The notes beneath the pieces were generated by a model. It did not search any database, was not told the DNA's origin, and saw nothing but the letters and a program-made list of their open reading frames with translations. Shown in pieces: positions 23,901 through 38,900 of a stretch of DNA of 64,000 bases; position 1 is the stretch's first letter; every line of letters starts with the position of its first letter. The DNA is from Protula sp. h YS-2021 (taxonomy: Eukaryota > Annelida > Polychaeta > Sabellida > Serpulidae). The translations under genes and the position numbers were made by a program. The DNA lies in NCBI GenBank assembly GCA_949752745.1, contig OX457024.1, forward strand, positions 104,021,690-104,085,689, written 5' to 3'.

Positions 23901-26900
23901 TTTTCGAGTTACTGCAATAAAAACTGCGTAATGCAACATGCAGGTCCAGCACTGCCTCCAGCTCGGACGCTTCTGTTCTTAAATTATGAATTCCTGTGGC
24001 TGTGTTCACAAAAGTTAACTGTACAAGTAACTGATTCCGATAACTGCTTGTTGGCAAACCAGAATACGCGAAAGCAAATAAATAAATTTACCGTTTAAAA
24101 AACAAAAAATTTACCTAAAATTGTTTGCGTCATACAGCTAGATCAACCGATTTTCACTTCTACCAGTCCAGTTAACTACACTCAACTTCTGTGAGTACCG
24201 GGACAGGAGTATAGTTAACTGCACAGTTAACTTTTGTAAATACCACGGCCAACGCCGAGACCACTAAAATTACCACGAATGATTCTACAATTAGACAGCT
24301 TTATGAATTTTAAAAGCCGTACCATGAATTACAAGGCCTGAATAATGACTACAAATAACGGGCGTTATCCTTCACCGTGTGACAGCCACATTTTGGCTTC
24401 CGTCCACCATGCAGAGAACGACGTGGCTTCTGTTTGGTGATTTCAGTTGAATATTTCATACATTTCACAATAAATTTTTCCCACTCTTATACGTTTCTAA
24501 ATAAATTGAGGTTATCGTGACTTCAAAGAATCTCGTTTTATGCGAAAGCATGAACGCTTTGCGAGGCTTTAAATAAACGGAAGCGAACAGATTTACAAGC
24601 TGCATAATAGATACCAAAACATGGCCGGATCAGGACTATGTGTGTACGGGGTCGGGGGAACAGGGTCTTCATGTTCCACATAGCCTATATACCAAACGGG
24701 GAGGCAGAGAGCCAAGTACACAGTAATTAGCACACCTGCTGCTTAACCCTGGTTCGATTACTTTATGTTCTCAAACTGATACCGCCTCATGACTGCCCTG
24801 AATCTGGCTCTAGCTGTAATCTATGAATCAGTACTATGTCGGGGAATATTCGCACGCAGCTTGAGCCACTTATTGAAGCAGGTCGACCGCAAAAATTCAC
24901 TGTTTATTTCAAACAGTGACAAACAGGACTGGAATCTCCCTTTTTTGTTTCTTTCTTTAAAAATGAGCGCTTCGCTTTTGGATCAGGTTTTAGATGCGTG
25001 GCTACTTTATTTTGTGCGGTACTTGTCGATTACCTTGATTTCATCCATCCAGTCCAGAATGTAGAGCATCTCCTGGAAGATCTTCTGCAGCTGCAGCGAC
25101 AGCTCTAGCCTCATCCTGCGCGCTCTCAGCAACTCCAGCAAGTAGTTCCACAGTCTCAACACATTCTCTTTCCTGTTTCAAGGCGCGAAGGCTCAAATTA
25201 ACGCTCAGAAAATGTCATCTTAATAATTGTTCATTAACGTCACATAAATCTGCCACTTCTATATTTTAAAGCATTTTTTTATTTATTTATTTTATTTATT
25301 TAGTTTTCTTTTGCTGTTTATCAAGACCGAAAGATGATCTCACACAAGGTAGATTCCTGGATTACCCCAAAAATCACTGCATGAAAATAGATGCTTCCGA
25401 CGAAATATAGGAAAAATTCTGTTTAAGACAAACCTGGCGTTGATTCTGTCGATGTCGTGATAATTCTCGGCCTCCAGCTCATTGGCTACGGACACGACCG
25501 CCTGCACCCTCTCCTCGTATGCGTTAATGTCCGTCTCGATGGCCTCGTGCTTCTTCGTGGCGGCCTCGACGGCGGCCAGGTCGTAGCCGAAGTTATCCTG
25601 CGACACGAGGCGCTGGTTCTCGTTCAGCCACGATTCGCGCATGCCCGCCTTGCGGTGGTAGCGGATGGCCAGCTGCTCCAGCTTCTCTTGTCTGTGCAAA
25701 AAAAAAAAATGTGCCTGCTCATAAACGACACTTAAATTAAATTTTCACGATGGATTACAGGAATATTTATGAGCATAGCGTCTTTGAGAATGCTCCAAAT
25801 ACTGATTTCCAAGCAAAATATTTACATTACTGGCATCGTAAATTGCAACCTATACATTATTTTCGCCAATACTTTTGATTCACAGCACATTTTAATCCAC
25901 ACAGACCTGATAAGCTCCTCCCGGAGCGCCAGTTCCCGTTCGTGTTCGGCCTTCTCAAGTCTGTCCCAGGCTTTGTTGATGTCCGACAACATCTTGCCCT
26001 CCTTGGGAAAGTAGGGCTTTTGGTTGTTGGCCCTCATTCTGCTCTGTAGAGTGAACAGAAGCACCTCCAAGTTACCCTTCTCTACAAACCTGAAAAAGAG
26101 AGAAAAAAACACCAACGTGTAATTGTGTGTCACAATAAATATACATTTAGCAAAATAGGGCTAATGAATTTCAAACACAGCCACACACAATTGTCAAAGA
26201 GACACAGGATAAGCCGACCATTCCCCCCCCCCCCCCAAAAAAAAAAATAGGATTCCAGCACCACCAATGTAGCCATCCGGCAGAAATCCGGCGTGGAAAC
26301 AATTCAGGAGAGCGTGTGCTAAGGAACACAGGCATGACGAGAAACGATAAAAACAACACCAACGACGACGGAATCAACAGAAATGTGATGGATGATTTGT
26401 AGATGACATTTTACAGTTCGAAAAAAAAATGGAGCACTGGGCCTTGGGTCTCAGAATATCAACACGGATTTACCAGCCAAAATATAACGGAGGACGGTTC
26501 AATAGTGATGAAGATGCCAATCGCTGGCTGCTGCTGACTCAAGCTACTATCAGATTCATTGAGCACGGCAAGCGGGAAAATAGATGTTTCGCATCTCGCT
26601 GGCTGGCATTATTAACACATCAATCACTGGTATTATATACCACACGCCTCCAGTGTGCAAGCTTTGGTGTCAATCTGGATTTTTCCCTTATTTTGTATTA
26701 CAAACACCTTCTGTACGTGATGATTGAACGATTCGCCCCGCGACGTGCAAGCCTTTCTCTTCCTCTCGGCGTTTATTAATCTTTCACCAGCGTGAACTCG
26801 CTTAAAACGCAGCGATAACTTGCTGCAAAGGTCCAACTGCCTCAAAAATTACGTGCTTATTGCAGAAAGTGGGAAAACGGAACCCACAAGTTTATCGCTG

Positions 26901-29900
26901 GACTATGTTCTAAAAAGGCACCACCCAAAATCCTTCACGAAACAACAACTCGTCAACAAAATAACTTTCCAAACTTATCATGTAAAATGTTATTTTCTAA
27001 AACCAATCCTTTGCCGTAGCAGATTAGCCAATCAAAAGAGAAGACACATTCATTCACTGCTGAAGCTATTTTGAGGCCTAATGAAAAGACAGGACTGAAC
27101 ACTTTCAAATGGGCTTTGATTAACTTACAGTGACTTCGTAAATTTAATTACTGCCGTTATTAGGTCCTTGACTGTGTGCACGTGACCTGTGAGGTGTGAC
27201 GTACGAGCGTGGAAGCAAGTATAGGCGAAAGCCTCGCTCACGCTGTGACAGCTCTTATCTCGGCGTGTCACCTCTTATCAGAATGAAAAGTAAAGTTTTC
27301 AACTCTACTAAGATGCCACCGTCTCTGTGCCATTTAAGTTTTAAAACGTCTCATCTTTAGGCCTTGACATAGTTTCTTTCTTGTCTTCCAAGACTGGATT
27401 CTGGATGTCCTCAAAGGTTGTTCGACTAATCAGCCTGAAGCTGATAACACCTCGGGTGTCTGCCAGGCCAACAAGTTCTCGGTGTCTGCCAGGCCAACAA
27501 GTTTTCGTTGTCTACCAGGCCAACAAGTTTTCGTTGTCTACCAGGCCAACAAGTTTTCGGTGTCTACCAGGCCAATAAGTATTCGGTGTCTACCAGGCCA
27601 ATAAGTTTTCGGTGTCTGCCAGGCCAACAAGTTCTCGGTGTCTGCCAGGCCAACAAGTTCTCGGTGTCTGCCAGGCCAACAAGTTCTCGGTGTCTACCAG
27701 GCCAATAAGTTCTCGGTGTCTGCCAGGCCAACAAGTTCTCGGTGTCTGCCAGGCCAACAAGTTTTCGGTGTCTGCCAGGCCAACAAGTTCTCGGTGTCTG
27801 CCAGGCCAACAAGTTCTCGGTGTCTGCCAGGCCAACAAGTTCTCGGTGTCTGCCAGGCCAACAAGTTCTCGGTGTCTGCCAGGCCAACAAGTTTTCGTTG
27901 TCTACCAGGCCCACAAGTTCTCGGTGTCTACCAGGCCAATAAGTTCTCGGTGTCTACCAGGCCAATACGTTCTCGGTGTCTACCAGGCCAACAAGTTTTC
28001 GGTGTCTACCAGGCCAATAAGTTCTCGGTGTCTGCCAGGCCAATAAGTTTTCGGTGTCTGCCAGGCCAACAAGTTCTCGGTGTCTGCCAGGCCAACAAGT
28101 TCTCGGTGTCTGCCAGGCCAACAAGTTTTCGGTGTCTACCAGGCCAATAAGTTCTCGGTGTCTGCCAGGCCAACAAGTTCTCGGTGTCTGCCAGGCCAAC
28201 AAGTTTTCGTTGTCTACCAGGCCCACAAGTTCTCGGTGTCTACCAGGCCAATAAGTTCTCGGTGTCTGCCAGGCCAATAAGTTCTCGGTGTCTACCAGGC
28301 CAATAAGTTCTCGGTGTCTACCAGGCCAACAAGTTTTCGGTGTCTACCAGGCCAATAAGTTCTCGGTGTCTGCCAGGCCAATAAGTTTTCGGTGTCTGCC
28401 AGGCAAACAAGTTCTCGGTGTCTGCCAGGCCAACAAGTTCTCGGTGTCTACCAGGCCAATAAGTTCTCGGTGTCTACCAGGCCAACAAGTTTTCGGTGTC
28501 TACCAGGCCAATAAGTTCTCGGTGTTTGCCAGGCCAATAAGTTTTCGGTGTCTGCCAGGCCAACAAGTTCTCGGTGTCTGCCAGGCCAACAAGTTCTCGG
28601 TGTCTGCCAGGCCAATAAGTTCTCGGTGTCTGCCAGGCCAATAAGTTTTCGGTGTCTGCCAGGCCAACAAGTTCTCGGTGTCTGCCAGGCCAACAAGTTC
28701 TCGGTGTCTGCCAGGCCAACAAGTTCTCGGTGTCTGCCAGGCCAACAAGTTCTCGGTGTCTGCCAGGCCAACAAGTTCTCGGTGTCTGCCAGGCCAACAA
28801 GTTTTCGTTGTCTCCCAGGCCCACAAGTTCTCGGTGTCTACCAGGCCAATAAGTTCTCGGTGTCTACCAGGCCAATAAGTTCTCGGTGTCTGCCAGGCCA
28901 ACAAGTTCTCGGTGTCTGCCAGGCCAACAAGTTTTCGTTGTCTACCAGGCCCACAAGTTCTCGGTGTCTACCAGGCCAATAAGTTCTCGGTGTCTGCCAG
29001 GCCAACAAGTTCTCGGTGTCTGCCAGGCCAACAAGTTTTCGTTGTCTACCAGGCCCACAAGTTCTCGGTGTCTACCAGGCCAATAAGTTCTCGGTGTCTA
29101 CCAGGCCAATAAGTTCTCGGTGTCTACCAGGCCAACAAGTTCTCGGTGTCTGCCAGGTCAATAAGTTTCGGTGTCTGCCAGGCCAACAAGTTCTCGGTGT
29201 CTGCCAGGCCAACAAGTTTTCGGTGTCTGCCAGGCCAACAAGTTCTCGGTGTCTGCCAGGCCAATAGGTTTTCGGTGTCTGCCAGGCCAACAAGTTCTCC
29301 GTGTCTGCCAGGCAAACAAGTTCTCGGTGTCTGCCAGGCCCACAAGTTCTCCGTTTCTACCAGGCCAACAAGTTCTCGGTGTCTGCCAGGCCCACAAGTT
29401 CTCCGTTTCTACCAGGCCAACAAGTTCTCGGTGTCTGCCAGGCCAACAAGTTCTCGGTGTCTGCCAGGCCAATAAGTTCTCGGTGTCTGCCAGGCCAATA
29501 AGTTTTCGGTGTCTGCCAGGCCAAGACGTTTTCGGTGTCTACCAGGCCCACAAGTTCTCGGTGTCTACCAGGCCCACAAGTTCTCGGTGTCTGCCAGGCC
29601 AATAAGTTTTCGGTGTCTGCCAGGCCAACAAGTTCTCGGTGTCTGCCAGGCCAACAAGTTCTCGGTGTCTGCCAGGCCAACAAGTTCTCGGTGTCTGCCA
29701 GGCCAACAAGTTCTCGGTGTCTGCCAGGCCAACAAGTTCTCGGTGTCTGCCAGGCCAACAAGTTCTCGGTGTCTGCCAGGCCAACAAGTTCTCGGTGTCT
29801 ACCAGGCCAACAAGTTCTCGGTGTCTGCCAGGTCAATAAGTTTCGGTGTCTGCCAGGCCAACACGTTTTCGGTGTCTACCAGGCCCACAAGTTCTCGGTG

Positions 29901-32900
29901 TCTGCCAGGCCAACAAGTTCTCGGTGTCTGCCAGGCCAACAAGTTCTCGGTGTCTGCCAGGTCAATAAGTTTCGGTGTCTGCCAGGCCAACAAGTTTTCG
30001 GTGTCTGCCAAGCCAACAAGTTCTCGGTGTCTGCCAGGCCAATAGGTTTTCGGTGTCTGCCAGGCCAACAAGTTCTCGGTGTCTGCCAGGCCGACAAGTT
30101 TTCGATGATCTTAAATCAACTCAATGCTTGAAAAAGTGGCACAATTCGGATTAGTTGGGGGGAGAGGGGTGTTAATACGCCGTATTTTTTCTACGGTTCA
30201 ACATTTCGCTCATATTTTGCTTTGGGGGTCCACTTCCAGGCCGCTATGTTAATAGCGATTCTCCAGTAGGCTTATATCACCTCGGCGGTCACAGTGTCTC
30301 TTGACGCTGCCGTGTGTATGGCGTTTTTTCCTTTATTACAATAAAACACATAATTGTTGTGTGACATCCGCTCGCAGCGCTTGATTTTAGACATTCATTT
30401 GCATCATTCGTATTCTGCTTTGCATATATTAAAACTTACAAAAGGCAACAGCATGCCGCAAACTGCATATATAAAAGCTATACACAGTGCACCCGTTATT
30501 TTTGTTCTATTCCGAACAACGTTGACGATGTGTTGTTCATTATTTCGGGCTCAATGTTAGACTCGGATATATGGAAATAACAGTTGTCTTATACGACGCT
30601 GAGACACGTCAAACAAAATGCACATAAATGTCTTGTCATGAATAGCAGATACCAAATAAATATATGTCGGCTTTAAAGATCATTTTCTTTTTTTATGAAA
30701 AGAAAATAAATGTTCATGAAAACATAAACGGCGTTCTATTTCTCTGCAGTTTGAATGGCGCTGCTGAGGGGCGAACTCGACACTGCCTGTTGGCAGTCGA
30801 CAGCATTGTTACACATGAGTCAAGCTATGAGTCACATAGCTGGCTGTCACACGAGATGACATCATAGACAGTGAAGTAAACTGATCCGCCGCGAACTCAT
30901 TGGCGCTACTGTACCATCTAGAAGGCTTGGGATAATTTTTTTGTGCTCGCTCTTTCCTCTCCCCACCATCTTCGCCTTCCTTCTGGTTTTTTTTTAACCT
31001 GTTAACCTTAACTGCATAATATTGCTACAAAAATAACAAGCCTACTTTATTGGCAAAATTACAGCGCATATCGATCAACATCTCTTGACAGATTCCGGAA
31101 ATCGTTACGACTTCAGCTCGAGTGTCAATGAACGGCTTTGTAGCAAATAATTCTGCCTAGTATTTCTACGGCATTGTCAAGCTAATTCTTCTATATTTAT
31201 TTCCCCAATTTTACATTAAAACAGTACACATAAAAAAACATTAGAAATGACACGAACACGGGGAGACAAATATCAGAATCCTACGTCAAAACTGCACAAA
31301 CCGATTTAAGTGAATGACAATGACAGACACTATTTATTATCTTCCAATTCAGCAAGTAGAAAACAGAGAACATAACCCAGTGCCAATGTCGCACCTGACT
31401 CTGGCACAAAGCCCACGCAGCTAGTCTCAGACGCATTAATGAACCCCCTACTCGACTCAAGGCTGCACACATTTCTTTCTACAAGGCGCATAACAATGCG
31501 CATTAATCGCCAGACAGATCAAGCAACAAATATTGACAATTCGCTTATACTTAAATCAACTGGGATCAGCCCCAACAAGAATTGAACACCACGCTTTACA
31601 ACACTAGAGGCTAGTGGACGACTTGTCCATGAAAATTTAAGGCGCAACTAGATATTGGTCCGATTTGGCCACAAACCTTCGCCAGTTCACTGAATATAAT
31701 CGTCCGTTTTCGGTTTGAACGACCATCTTTGAATCTAATGCCGCTATACTTCTCAATGAATTTCAGTGCTAGTCAGTAAGTTGTTGGGATATTTTCTATT
31801 AACTGGCAATATTTGCTTTGTTTTGCGAATTACCGAATTCCCTGAAGCGTTCTGGGGATTCGTGCAGTGAAGCACTCTTAAGTTTCAGGTAATGCGTGTA
31901 ATTCCTAGAAATTTTAGAGAATATGGCGGTCACAGTGAATACCCGTATTCCCTGGCGGTCACAGCGAATACGCGTATTGAGGTTTGGATGATTCGGCCCT
32001 TTACCGATTCGGCCCTTTACCGATTAGGTCCATTTCGGTTGATTCGGCACCACGCCGTTTTAGTATTATTATTATTATTTTTTTTTTTGGGGGGGGGGGC
32101 GGGGTTTGCGGTGAAAATGAACTTCGGTTTGTTCTGTTAATAAAAGAGGCCAGATAATTTGGGATCTCAGGTAAATAAAAGACAATGGGTCTGCCTTCAA
32201 CTGCAATCAGTTTTTACGTGTAACTTTTTTATAAACCCTTTTAAGATATGTTGAAAGTGATTTCAAAAGAGCGGACCAAAAGCCGAAGGGCCGAAACGTC
32301 CAAGTTGGGGCCGAAACGTCTTTCGCGAAGGGCCGAAACGTCTTTCGCGAAGGGCCGAAATGATAAAGGGCCGAAACGTCCAAAGACCCGCGTATTCCCT
32401 GATTAAAAGAATTCCCTGAAACAGTTACACGATTTACAGACTAAACAAAACACACCATTCTTCATATATATCTGTGGTAATATCTGCGTATTCAGTGGTA
32501 AATTTGGTTGTAATTTTGCTGGCTTCACATATTTGACCCCAAAGAAATCATGATAACTAGTGTGTACACAATAAGACAAACTGCCATGCCAAAACGTTAC
32601 TCAAGAGCAATCGAACGCACATAAAACACAACCAGACAGACACAGGTTCAATACCAGGTTCAACGCCTGTAGAGCCAAAACACAGGATATTTACAGCAAC
32701 CTTGTCGGAGGCAACGAAAGATCAGACAGAACTACATGCATTTACGTAAGGTATTATTCTTCATACAATGGGGGAGGATCGATATATCAAACTATTAAGA
32801 GGCAATGTTATGTTAAGCGCCCTGTGAGAAAACAAACCTTTGCATAAGTCTGCGATCATATTTTGCGGTCCACATTTGTTAAACAATCACGTGAAATTGT

Positions 32901-35900
32901 TTAAATTAGACCACAACTGGTCTGTGGTATGTTTTCATAAGAGACTTTTACTTTGCGTTGTTTGCTATCTAAGACTTGTACTTTCACACGCAACCTGTTC
33001 AGGCTTTATCTTCTAACTATGAGTTCTGTCACAAACACAGCAACACATAATTAAGTGTCTCCGCAACAGACGACATAAAATCACTCAAATCAGTCAATCA
33101 AACTGAATCAATAATGTGCGAACTAATTTAAGAAGAGCAATGATAGATTTCAAAGGCCGTGCGATGACACTCCTTAGTCTAAGGAAAAGACCCTATACAA
33201 CCACTTACTGGGGTCCACAGGCCTTAACTTGCGCCAGAATTTATATCTACAGGGTGAATAAGCTTATCGAGTGGAGAACTGCGTTCATTTCTTCAAACTT
33301 TGCTCGAGTTTGGTTTTTACAGTTTACCCCGTGGCGGTAACGATCGCTGCGTGCTCCATATTAAACCCCTCGAGATCAAAACGTTTCAGCAAACAAATAC
33401 TTCACAGACAACAGCAAATCGATACGCTGAGAGCTATTCTGAGTCTGCATCCGCTTCGCAAAATCCCACCCAATACCGACTTAAAACGTCGAGTAAGAGG
33501 GACAGCCTCTTTTAATTGCATTTCCTAAATTTACGTGTTTTTTTTCTGGTCTCTTTTTTTTTTTTTTTTTGTTTGCAAATCGGCACTTACTTGGGTGGCT
33601 TCTCGACCGTTCTGTACGTATTGAAGGCTGACAGCTGCTGCTGAACGCCTTGCCTCGTGTTAGCGAATTCTCTCTCGTTCAACTGTACTATGGTCTGCTC
33701 TATCCAATCCAGGAGGTCAGAGGTCAAGGTCTCGTACTGGTTTACGCAGTCATCATTGTCTAAGCATTGGTTGATAACCTACACACCAATATTACAGACC
33801 TTTTTTTGCATGGCATTTTTACCGCATTTACAATGCTAAACTCTAAGCGCCAGCCAATCTACTAGTGGTGTTAAAAATAAACATATTAACAGTACGCAAT
33901 TCTAAAAAGACTGGTCTTAAAGAATAATCAAAGGTGTTTTATTTATGAAAACAACAAAGTGACTGTGAGGTAAATTCAGTTTACACATGATTTTTGTGCT
34001 GATAGTGAGTCTTTATAACGTGCTACAAATGACCGAGTTCAGATTATAACTAAGGGGTGGGTATCCGGAGTTCACCCATTCAAAATAAAATGTGACTTTG
34101 TGACCACTGGACACCATGATTTTGAACCAACTGCTATTTTCTACAGGACTGAACTCGGGAACTTGACAACACATAAATTACCTGTATAAACTAAACATTA
34201 GGCTTCTTTGTTTTCAACACACACTTTTATGACCTTGAGACTGACTGACCTTGCCAACTCTCCTGCCCTGGACAGAGTCGGCCTTCATCTTGGAGAAGTA
34301 GTGGTAGTAGGTGACAACGTACGTGATGATGGACTTCTCATCCGGGTACTCCACCATGACATCTACAGCAGCGAAACAAGACAATCACCCGCCTAGGTAC
34401 AAGGTGGCCATTTTCCTCCACGCTATTTGGGGACATTACCAAGCACTTTCAATGTTCAGAAAACTCCTTCTCTCACTTATCGCTTGAAAGTTTTCCGACT
34501 ATGTTTACGAGGCAAAGAACTGCGGGCAATACAGAGAGTTCAACATAACATGAAGACCAACCTTCAGCATCAAGAAGTCGGGTGAGCCCCAGCTTTTCTT
34601 CTGCGACATTGAACGCATTGTTTAAGTTGTGATTGGCATTTGACTTGCTCAGCTTCTGGTAGTCAATCAAATCCGGCCTGCAAAGTGAAATAGATTTTTG
34701 AGTATATTCTCAGAGAAACTACGTTTTTTTCAGCCAATAAATTTATCTTACAGCTGTAATGAGGTAAACAGAAAAGCCAGACACAGGATGAAATTGCTTC
34801 TCTGCATCTAGTTGACATGTTTCGAAGAATCAAAATATCGCAGAAAACCTGAATAGTATGTATATGTTACAAAGTTCAATAAAAAAATTATCATGGCGAC
34901 AGGGGTCGGGTGTACAGGTGGCAGGGGAGGTGGGTGGGTGGCGGAGAGATCAGTAATTTGCTGGTAATGTAACATATCTTATACAGTTATACCTGTGCTT
35001 ATGAATGAGAGCGTTGAATGCGAGGCCGTCCCTCCAACTCGTTGTGAAGTTCCTCACGTTGACGTTCGGATAACCGGCTGTTTTCATCTGGCACCACAAC
35101 AGCAGCGCGTCCTTGGCCGATTTCGTTTCACTGCTATCGGCCTCCTCAATGGTAATGTCTTGTATCTGAAAAAGTTCACAGGCGACTTGTGTTAGTTTTA
35201 CAAAAATTCTCACTCTCCCATGAGACACTTTTCAGTTTGACTGATCATTACAAATACACCCACTCCTTCACTCACTACTGAAATAAAATTCTCTATATTA
35301 ACCAGAGGGCTGCGAAACCACAATGAATAACCAACCCCTGATTCCTCGCTCCATGTACCACGAACAAGCTTTCACGGCCAGACATTGTAACGATTTTGTG
35401 ACATCAGAAATTCCAGGAAATGTAACCAACCAAAGCGCATTATTTTGCACATTTTGGCCAATCTAGAACGAAAGCCATCAGAGGGGATAACGCCTGCCAG
35501 AGTACCAGGTGATTAACTGTATGCTGTCACGAGAATATGTCACATAAAAACACCGTGATGTCAGGTTTATATACGTAATCGCTTAAATTAAGCAATTTGT
35601 CTATCAAAATCCAAGATGGTCAGCGTTTTTTGAAAAGAAAAAAAAAAATGCATCCAGAGATGTGAAGAAGTTTGAAAAACTGCCTCACGCCAGAAGTTCG
35701 AAAAAAAAAACAACGCTCAGCTTGTGAAAAAGTATACATACACAAGAAAAAGTTGCCTTAACGACGATGGTACAGAATGGTCATGTGGAATCTTCTGGCT
35801 CTGCATTATAGAACAACTGTCACACAACCGATACTAGGTCAAGATGTATGATTTGTTAAATTTTCTGATCGTACATTTGTAATAAATCCCTTGGCTATTG

Positions 35901-38900
35901 ACTATCAGCATTAAATTTCTGATGACTGCTTTGAATGAATACGTCAGCCAGAAACTACCTGATAAATTTCAAAATATTTACACGGGCAAGTTTTCAATAA
36001 TTTTGCAATACCAAATACAAACCTAAACTACAAAGTACACACTGTTTAGCGCCAAAAAATGAAACTGCTCTGGACATAAAACAATTTACAAGAACAGTTT
36101 CGGGGATACAATTAAACGACGGACACACTTCTTTATACCCATGGTGAGAAGCAGATCTCGATACAGTACACAGACCTAGCCTTTGGAATATTTTCATCCG
36201 CTTCTACTCAATATAATGCAGGCTGCAAACCAGAGTGCAACAAAATCGGTGTAACAGTATATCTTGCCCCCTGTATAGCTTCCCCGTGGGGGGACCCCCC
36301 CCCCCCTCCACCTGGGATATTTTGCCCGCCCCCCGGGGGAAGCTGTAAAAGTGGGGGGGGGGGGGAAGATTGCCTGTTACACCGGAGACTTCCTAACTTT
36401 GAGGTTAGTCGTTATGTTAGAAACGAGTACACAGGCTCCCAGTAAATACACATTTAAATAACCTCGTTTTTTTTTTTAATTATTATTCTTTCGAGCCCTC
36501 TTGCCCGGCTGCATATGCAGCCGAATTCGAATTCTGGACAAAACATCCAGTTACGAAGGTGGCCAATTGGGTAGTACACAAACAAGTGCAACACAGTGGC
36601 ACAGTAACTCTCGCTGCAGCAGTATAATTGCATGTGAGAAGCCTAACTCACTCCTAATATTACAATTACATAGTGATCAAGGGAATACAAACAATAGCAA
36701 TAAAACTACAGCTTCGAGACGAAACGACGCTTCTCACTTCCAAACGGGAATGTTTGTAGGTTTTCTTGAAGTTTCTGCCCCCTTTTTTTTTTTCTTCTTT
36801 TTTTCCGTTTGGATGGTTTCCAGAAAACTCCTAGAGTATTTGACAGAGGGAGATGACATGTGGCACACGTGTAAAGGGTGACGAGGACTCGGTGGACCCG
36901 CAATTTTTTTTTTTTACCTCACCGGTCAAGGTCAAATAGAGGTCAAAGTTAATTTTTCCACAAATGGTTTCCAAAAAACTCCTCCTAACGTTCGAGTCAG
37001 CGGAGCTTCATATTCGGTATACTCATAGGCACCCATCTGGTCTCAATGAACCGCAATATATTATTGACCTTGACCTCAAAAATCAAGGTCAAAGTGAGGT
37101 AAAAATCTTTTGGAACACCTATTAATCAAGAAAATCGGCCATCAAAAGGTGCTCAAATCCTGGTGTGGATGTATAAAACATACTCACCCTTTGGGCCTAA
37201 ATAACGTTACAAAAGGGGTACCTCTGTGTTCCTGACCTTCTCGGTCAAGGTCAAAAACCGGAAGTTGACTATTATCTCGAAAACGGTAAGAGATAGAGCA
37301 AATTGAGCTCATTTTCGATCCTTTGAGAAGCCAGTACAACAGACAGTTGTGCACTTAATCAGCTAAAACTTCTCGGTAACTCTGCAATGACTAATACAAT
37401 CCACAACCGTACGAAGATCCAAATGTAACTGTGTTGTGCCGAATTTACTGAATTTCTAACAATGATGTTTGTTTTTTTTTTTTTTTTTTTTTGGTTTTTT
37501 TTTTTGCATATAAGGTCCTCACAACTTCGCGCAAAATTTTCCGGGTGAAGTTTTGTGTGAAACTGGCCGCCCGGGGCGAGTTAATCGCCCGTTTTATATT
37601 GTTTATTTTAAATTATTCAGAAAAAACAGTCCGCACCCGGGAAAAATATAAACAATTGGCCGTTCGGGCCGAAAGCAGGTCTCCACGGGCCACCGCGAAT
37701 TTTCAGCCCGGGATGGTTTACTGTGCACCGGCAGTGGTGCTTTATCTGGGTGTACAATACAGTCGGGTGTGAGATTACATCAACGAGATAACGAACAACG
37801 TCTGCTTTTTCTTTATAACTTATGCTAAGCACAAATGCACTGGCCTCTCAAGATTTCATCGTGCAGGGCCCGAAGTCCCCAAATAAGCGCATCAAGCACG
37901 GATATCCACACTGATCAAAGGTTCGGAAGGCAAACGACAAGAGCAACAATTATTCTCTATACAGTTACCAGACGTGCGCTTTCCATACACAAATGTCTAT
38001 CGAAATACGTCACGGACTGATGGTTAAGTGGGTTTCACCAGGTTCTTGGTTATCGCCGACACAAGCCATCACAAAACAACGGGCAGTCGTGTTTTCGTAT
38101 AAAACGTATAAAAGCCATCTAGTTTTATGATGAATAACATATTCATTGTTCAATTGGCCATCCCCAAATACGTTTCAAAACAAGCTCAAAATTCACTTGT
38201 GTCCACTGCCCTAGCTCATATTTTGCTCACATCAGACTAACAACATAAACGACACAAGAACGAAATACTTATGGATGAATTCAACAGTACAGCTACTGTT
38301 TGCAACTGGACAAGGAAGGAGTAAAAGTGGCGGCTTTTCTATGCGGCCAGCATCTGATGAAAGCATTTCACGCCCTGCAATGCCACTGAACGATAGCGTA
38401 TGTAACACAGCTTTACCGTTTGTCCTATATGACTTTGTAGCTAGGTTATTTCAAAGTCATCGCCTGCCTCCCCGACATATGCTTCGTTATATTCCACGCA
38501 AAGCGAGACGTGTGTCACAAAATCCAATACACGCTTGTGTTACAGTGCAATTACCACGAATGGAAACTGTGTAGATATCAAAACATCAGAGTATGAAATG
38601 ATTCTCATGTATCTCGCTCGTCTTGGGTAGAAAAAAATGCAAAATTTGTAAGCAAGTGAAGAACAAGAACACAAGCACCATTGTGCAACACGCCCACCTC
38701 CGCCTGAAGATTACAAGTTACACACATTTCGTTTCTGACAGTTAACCCAACATTCAGTTTGTTTTCTTCACAGCGGAGACTTGACAACAAAAGCCCCTGT
38801 CCAGTCGGCAAAGCGAAACAACAAAGGCAATGTGCCTTATATGCTGCGCTTTTTGGTAAACACTCAACAACACCTGCAGCATTAGTCGGTAAAAAAAAAC

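Noticed and set aside
27452..30105. Resemblance to a CRISPR array
   Set aside because: Units are contiguous 26-mers with point variants and no unique spacers, in a eukaryotic intron.
27381..30131. Many overlapping reading frames (65-198 codons) on both strands with repeated [17 protein letters not shown] or [18 protein letters not shown] peptides
   Set aside because: They are translations of the 26-bp minisatellite. The period is not a multiple of three, all frames are open, and the array lies in an intron of spectrin.
36241..36400. G-quadruplex or promoter-like GC island
   Set aside because: The G and C runs are the complementary arms of the hairpin MITE and do not coincide with a transcription start.
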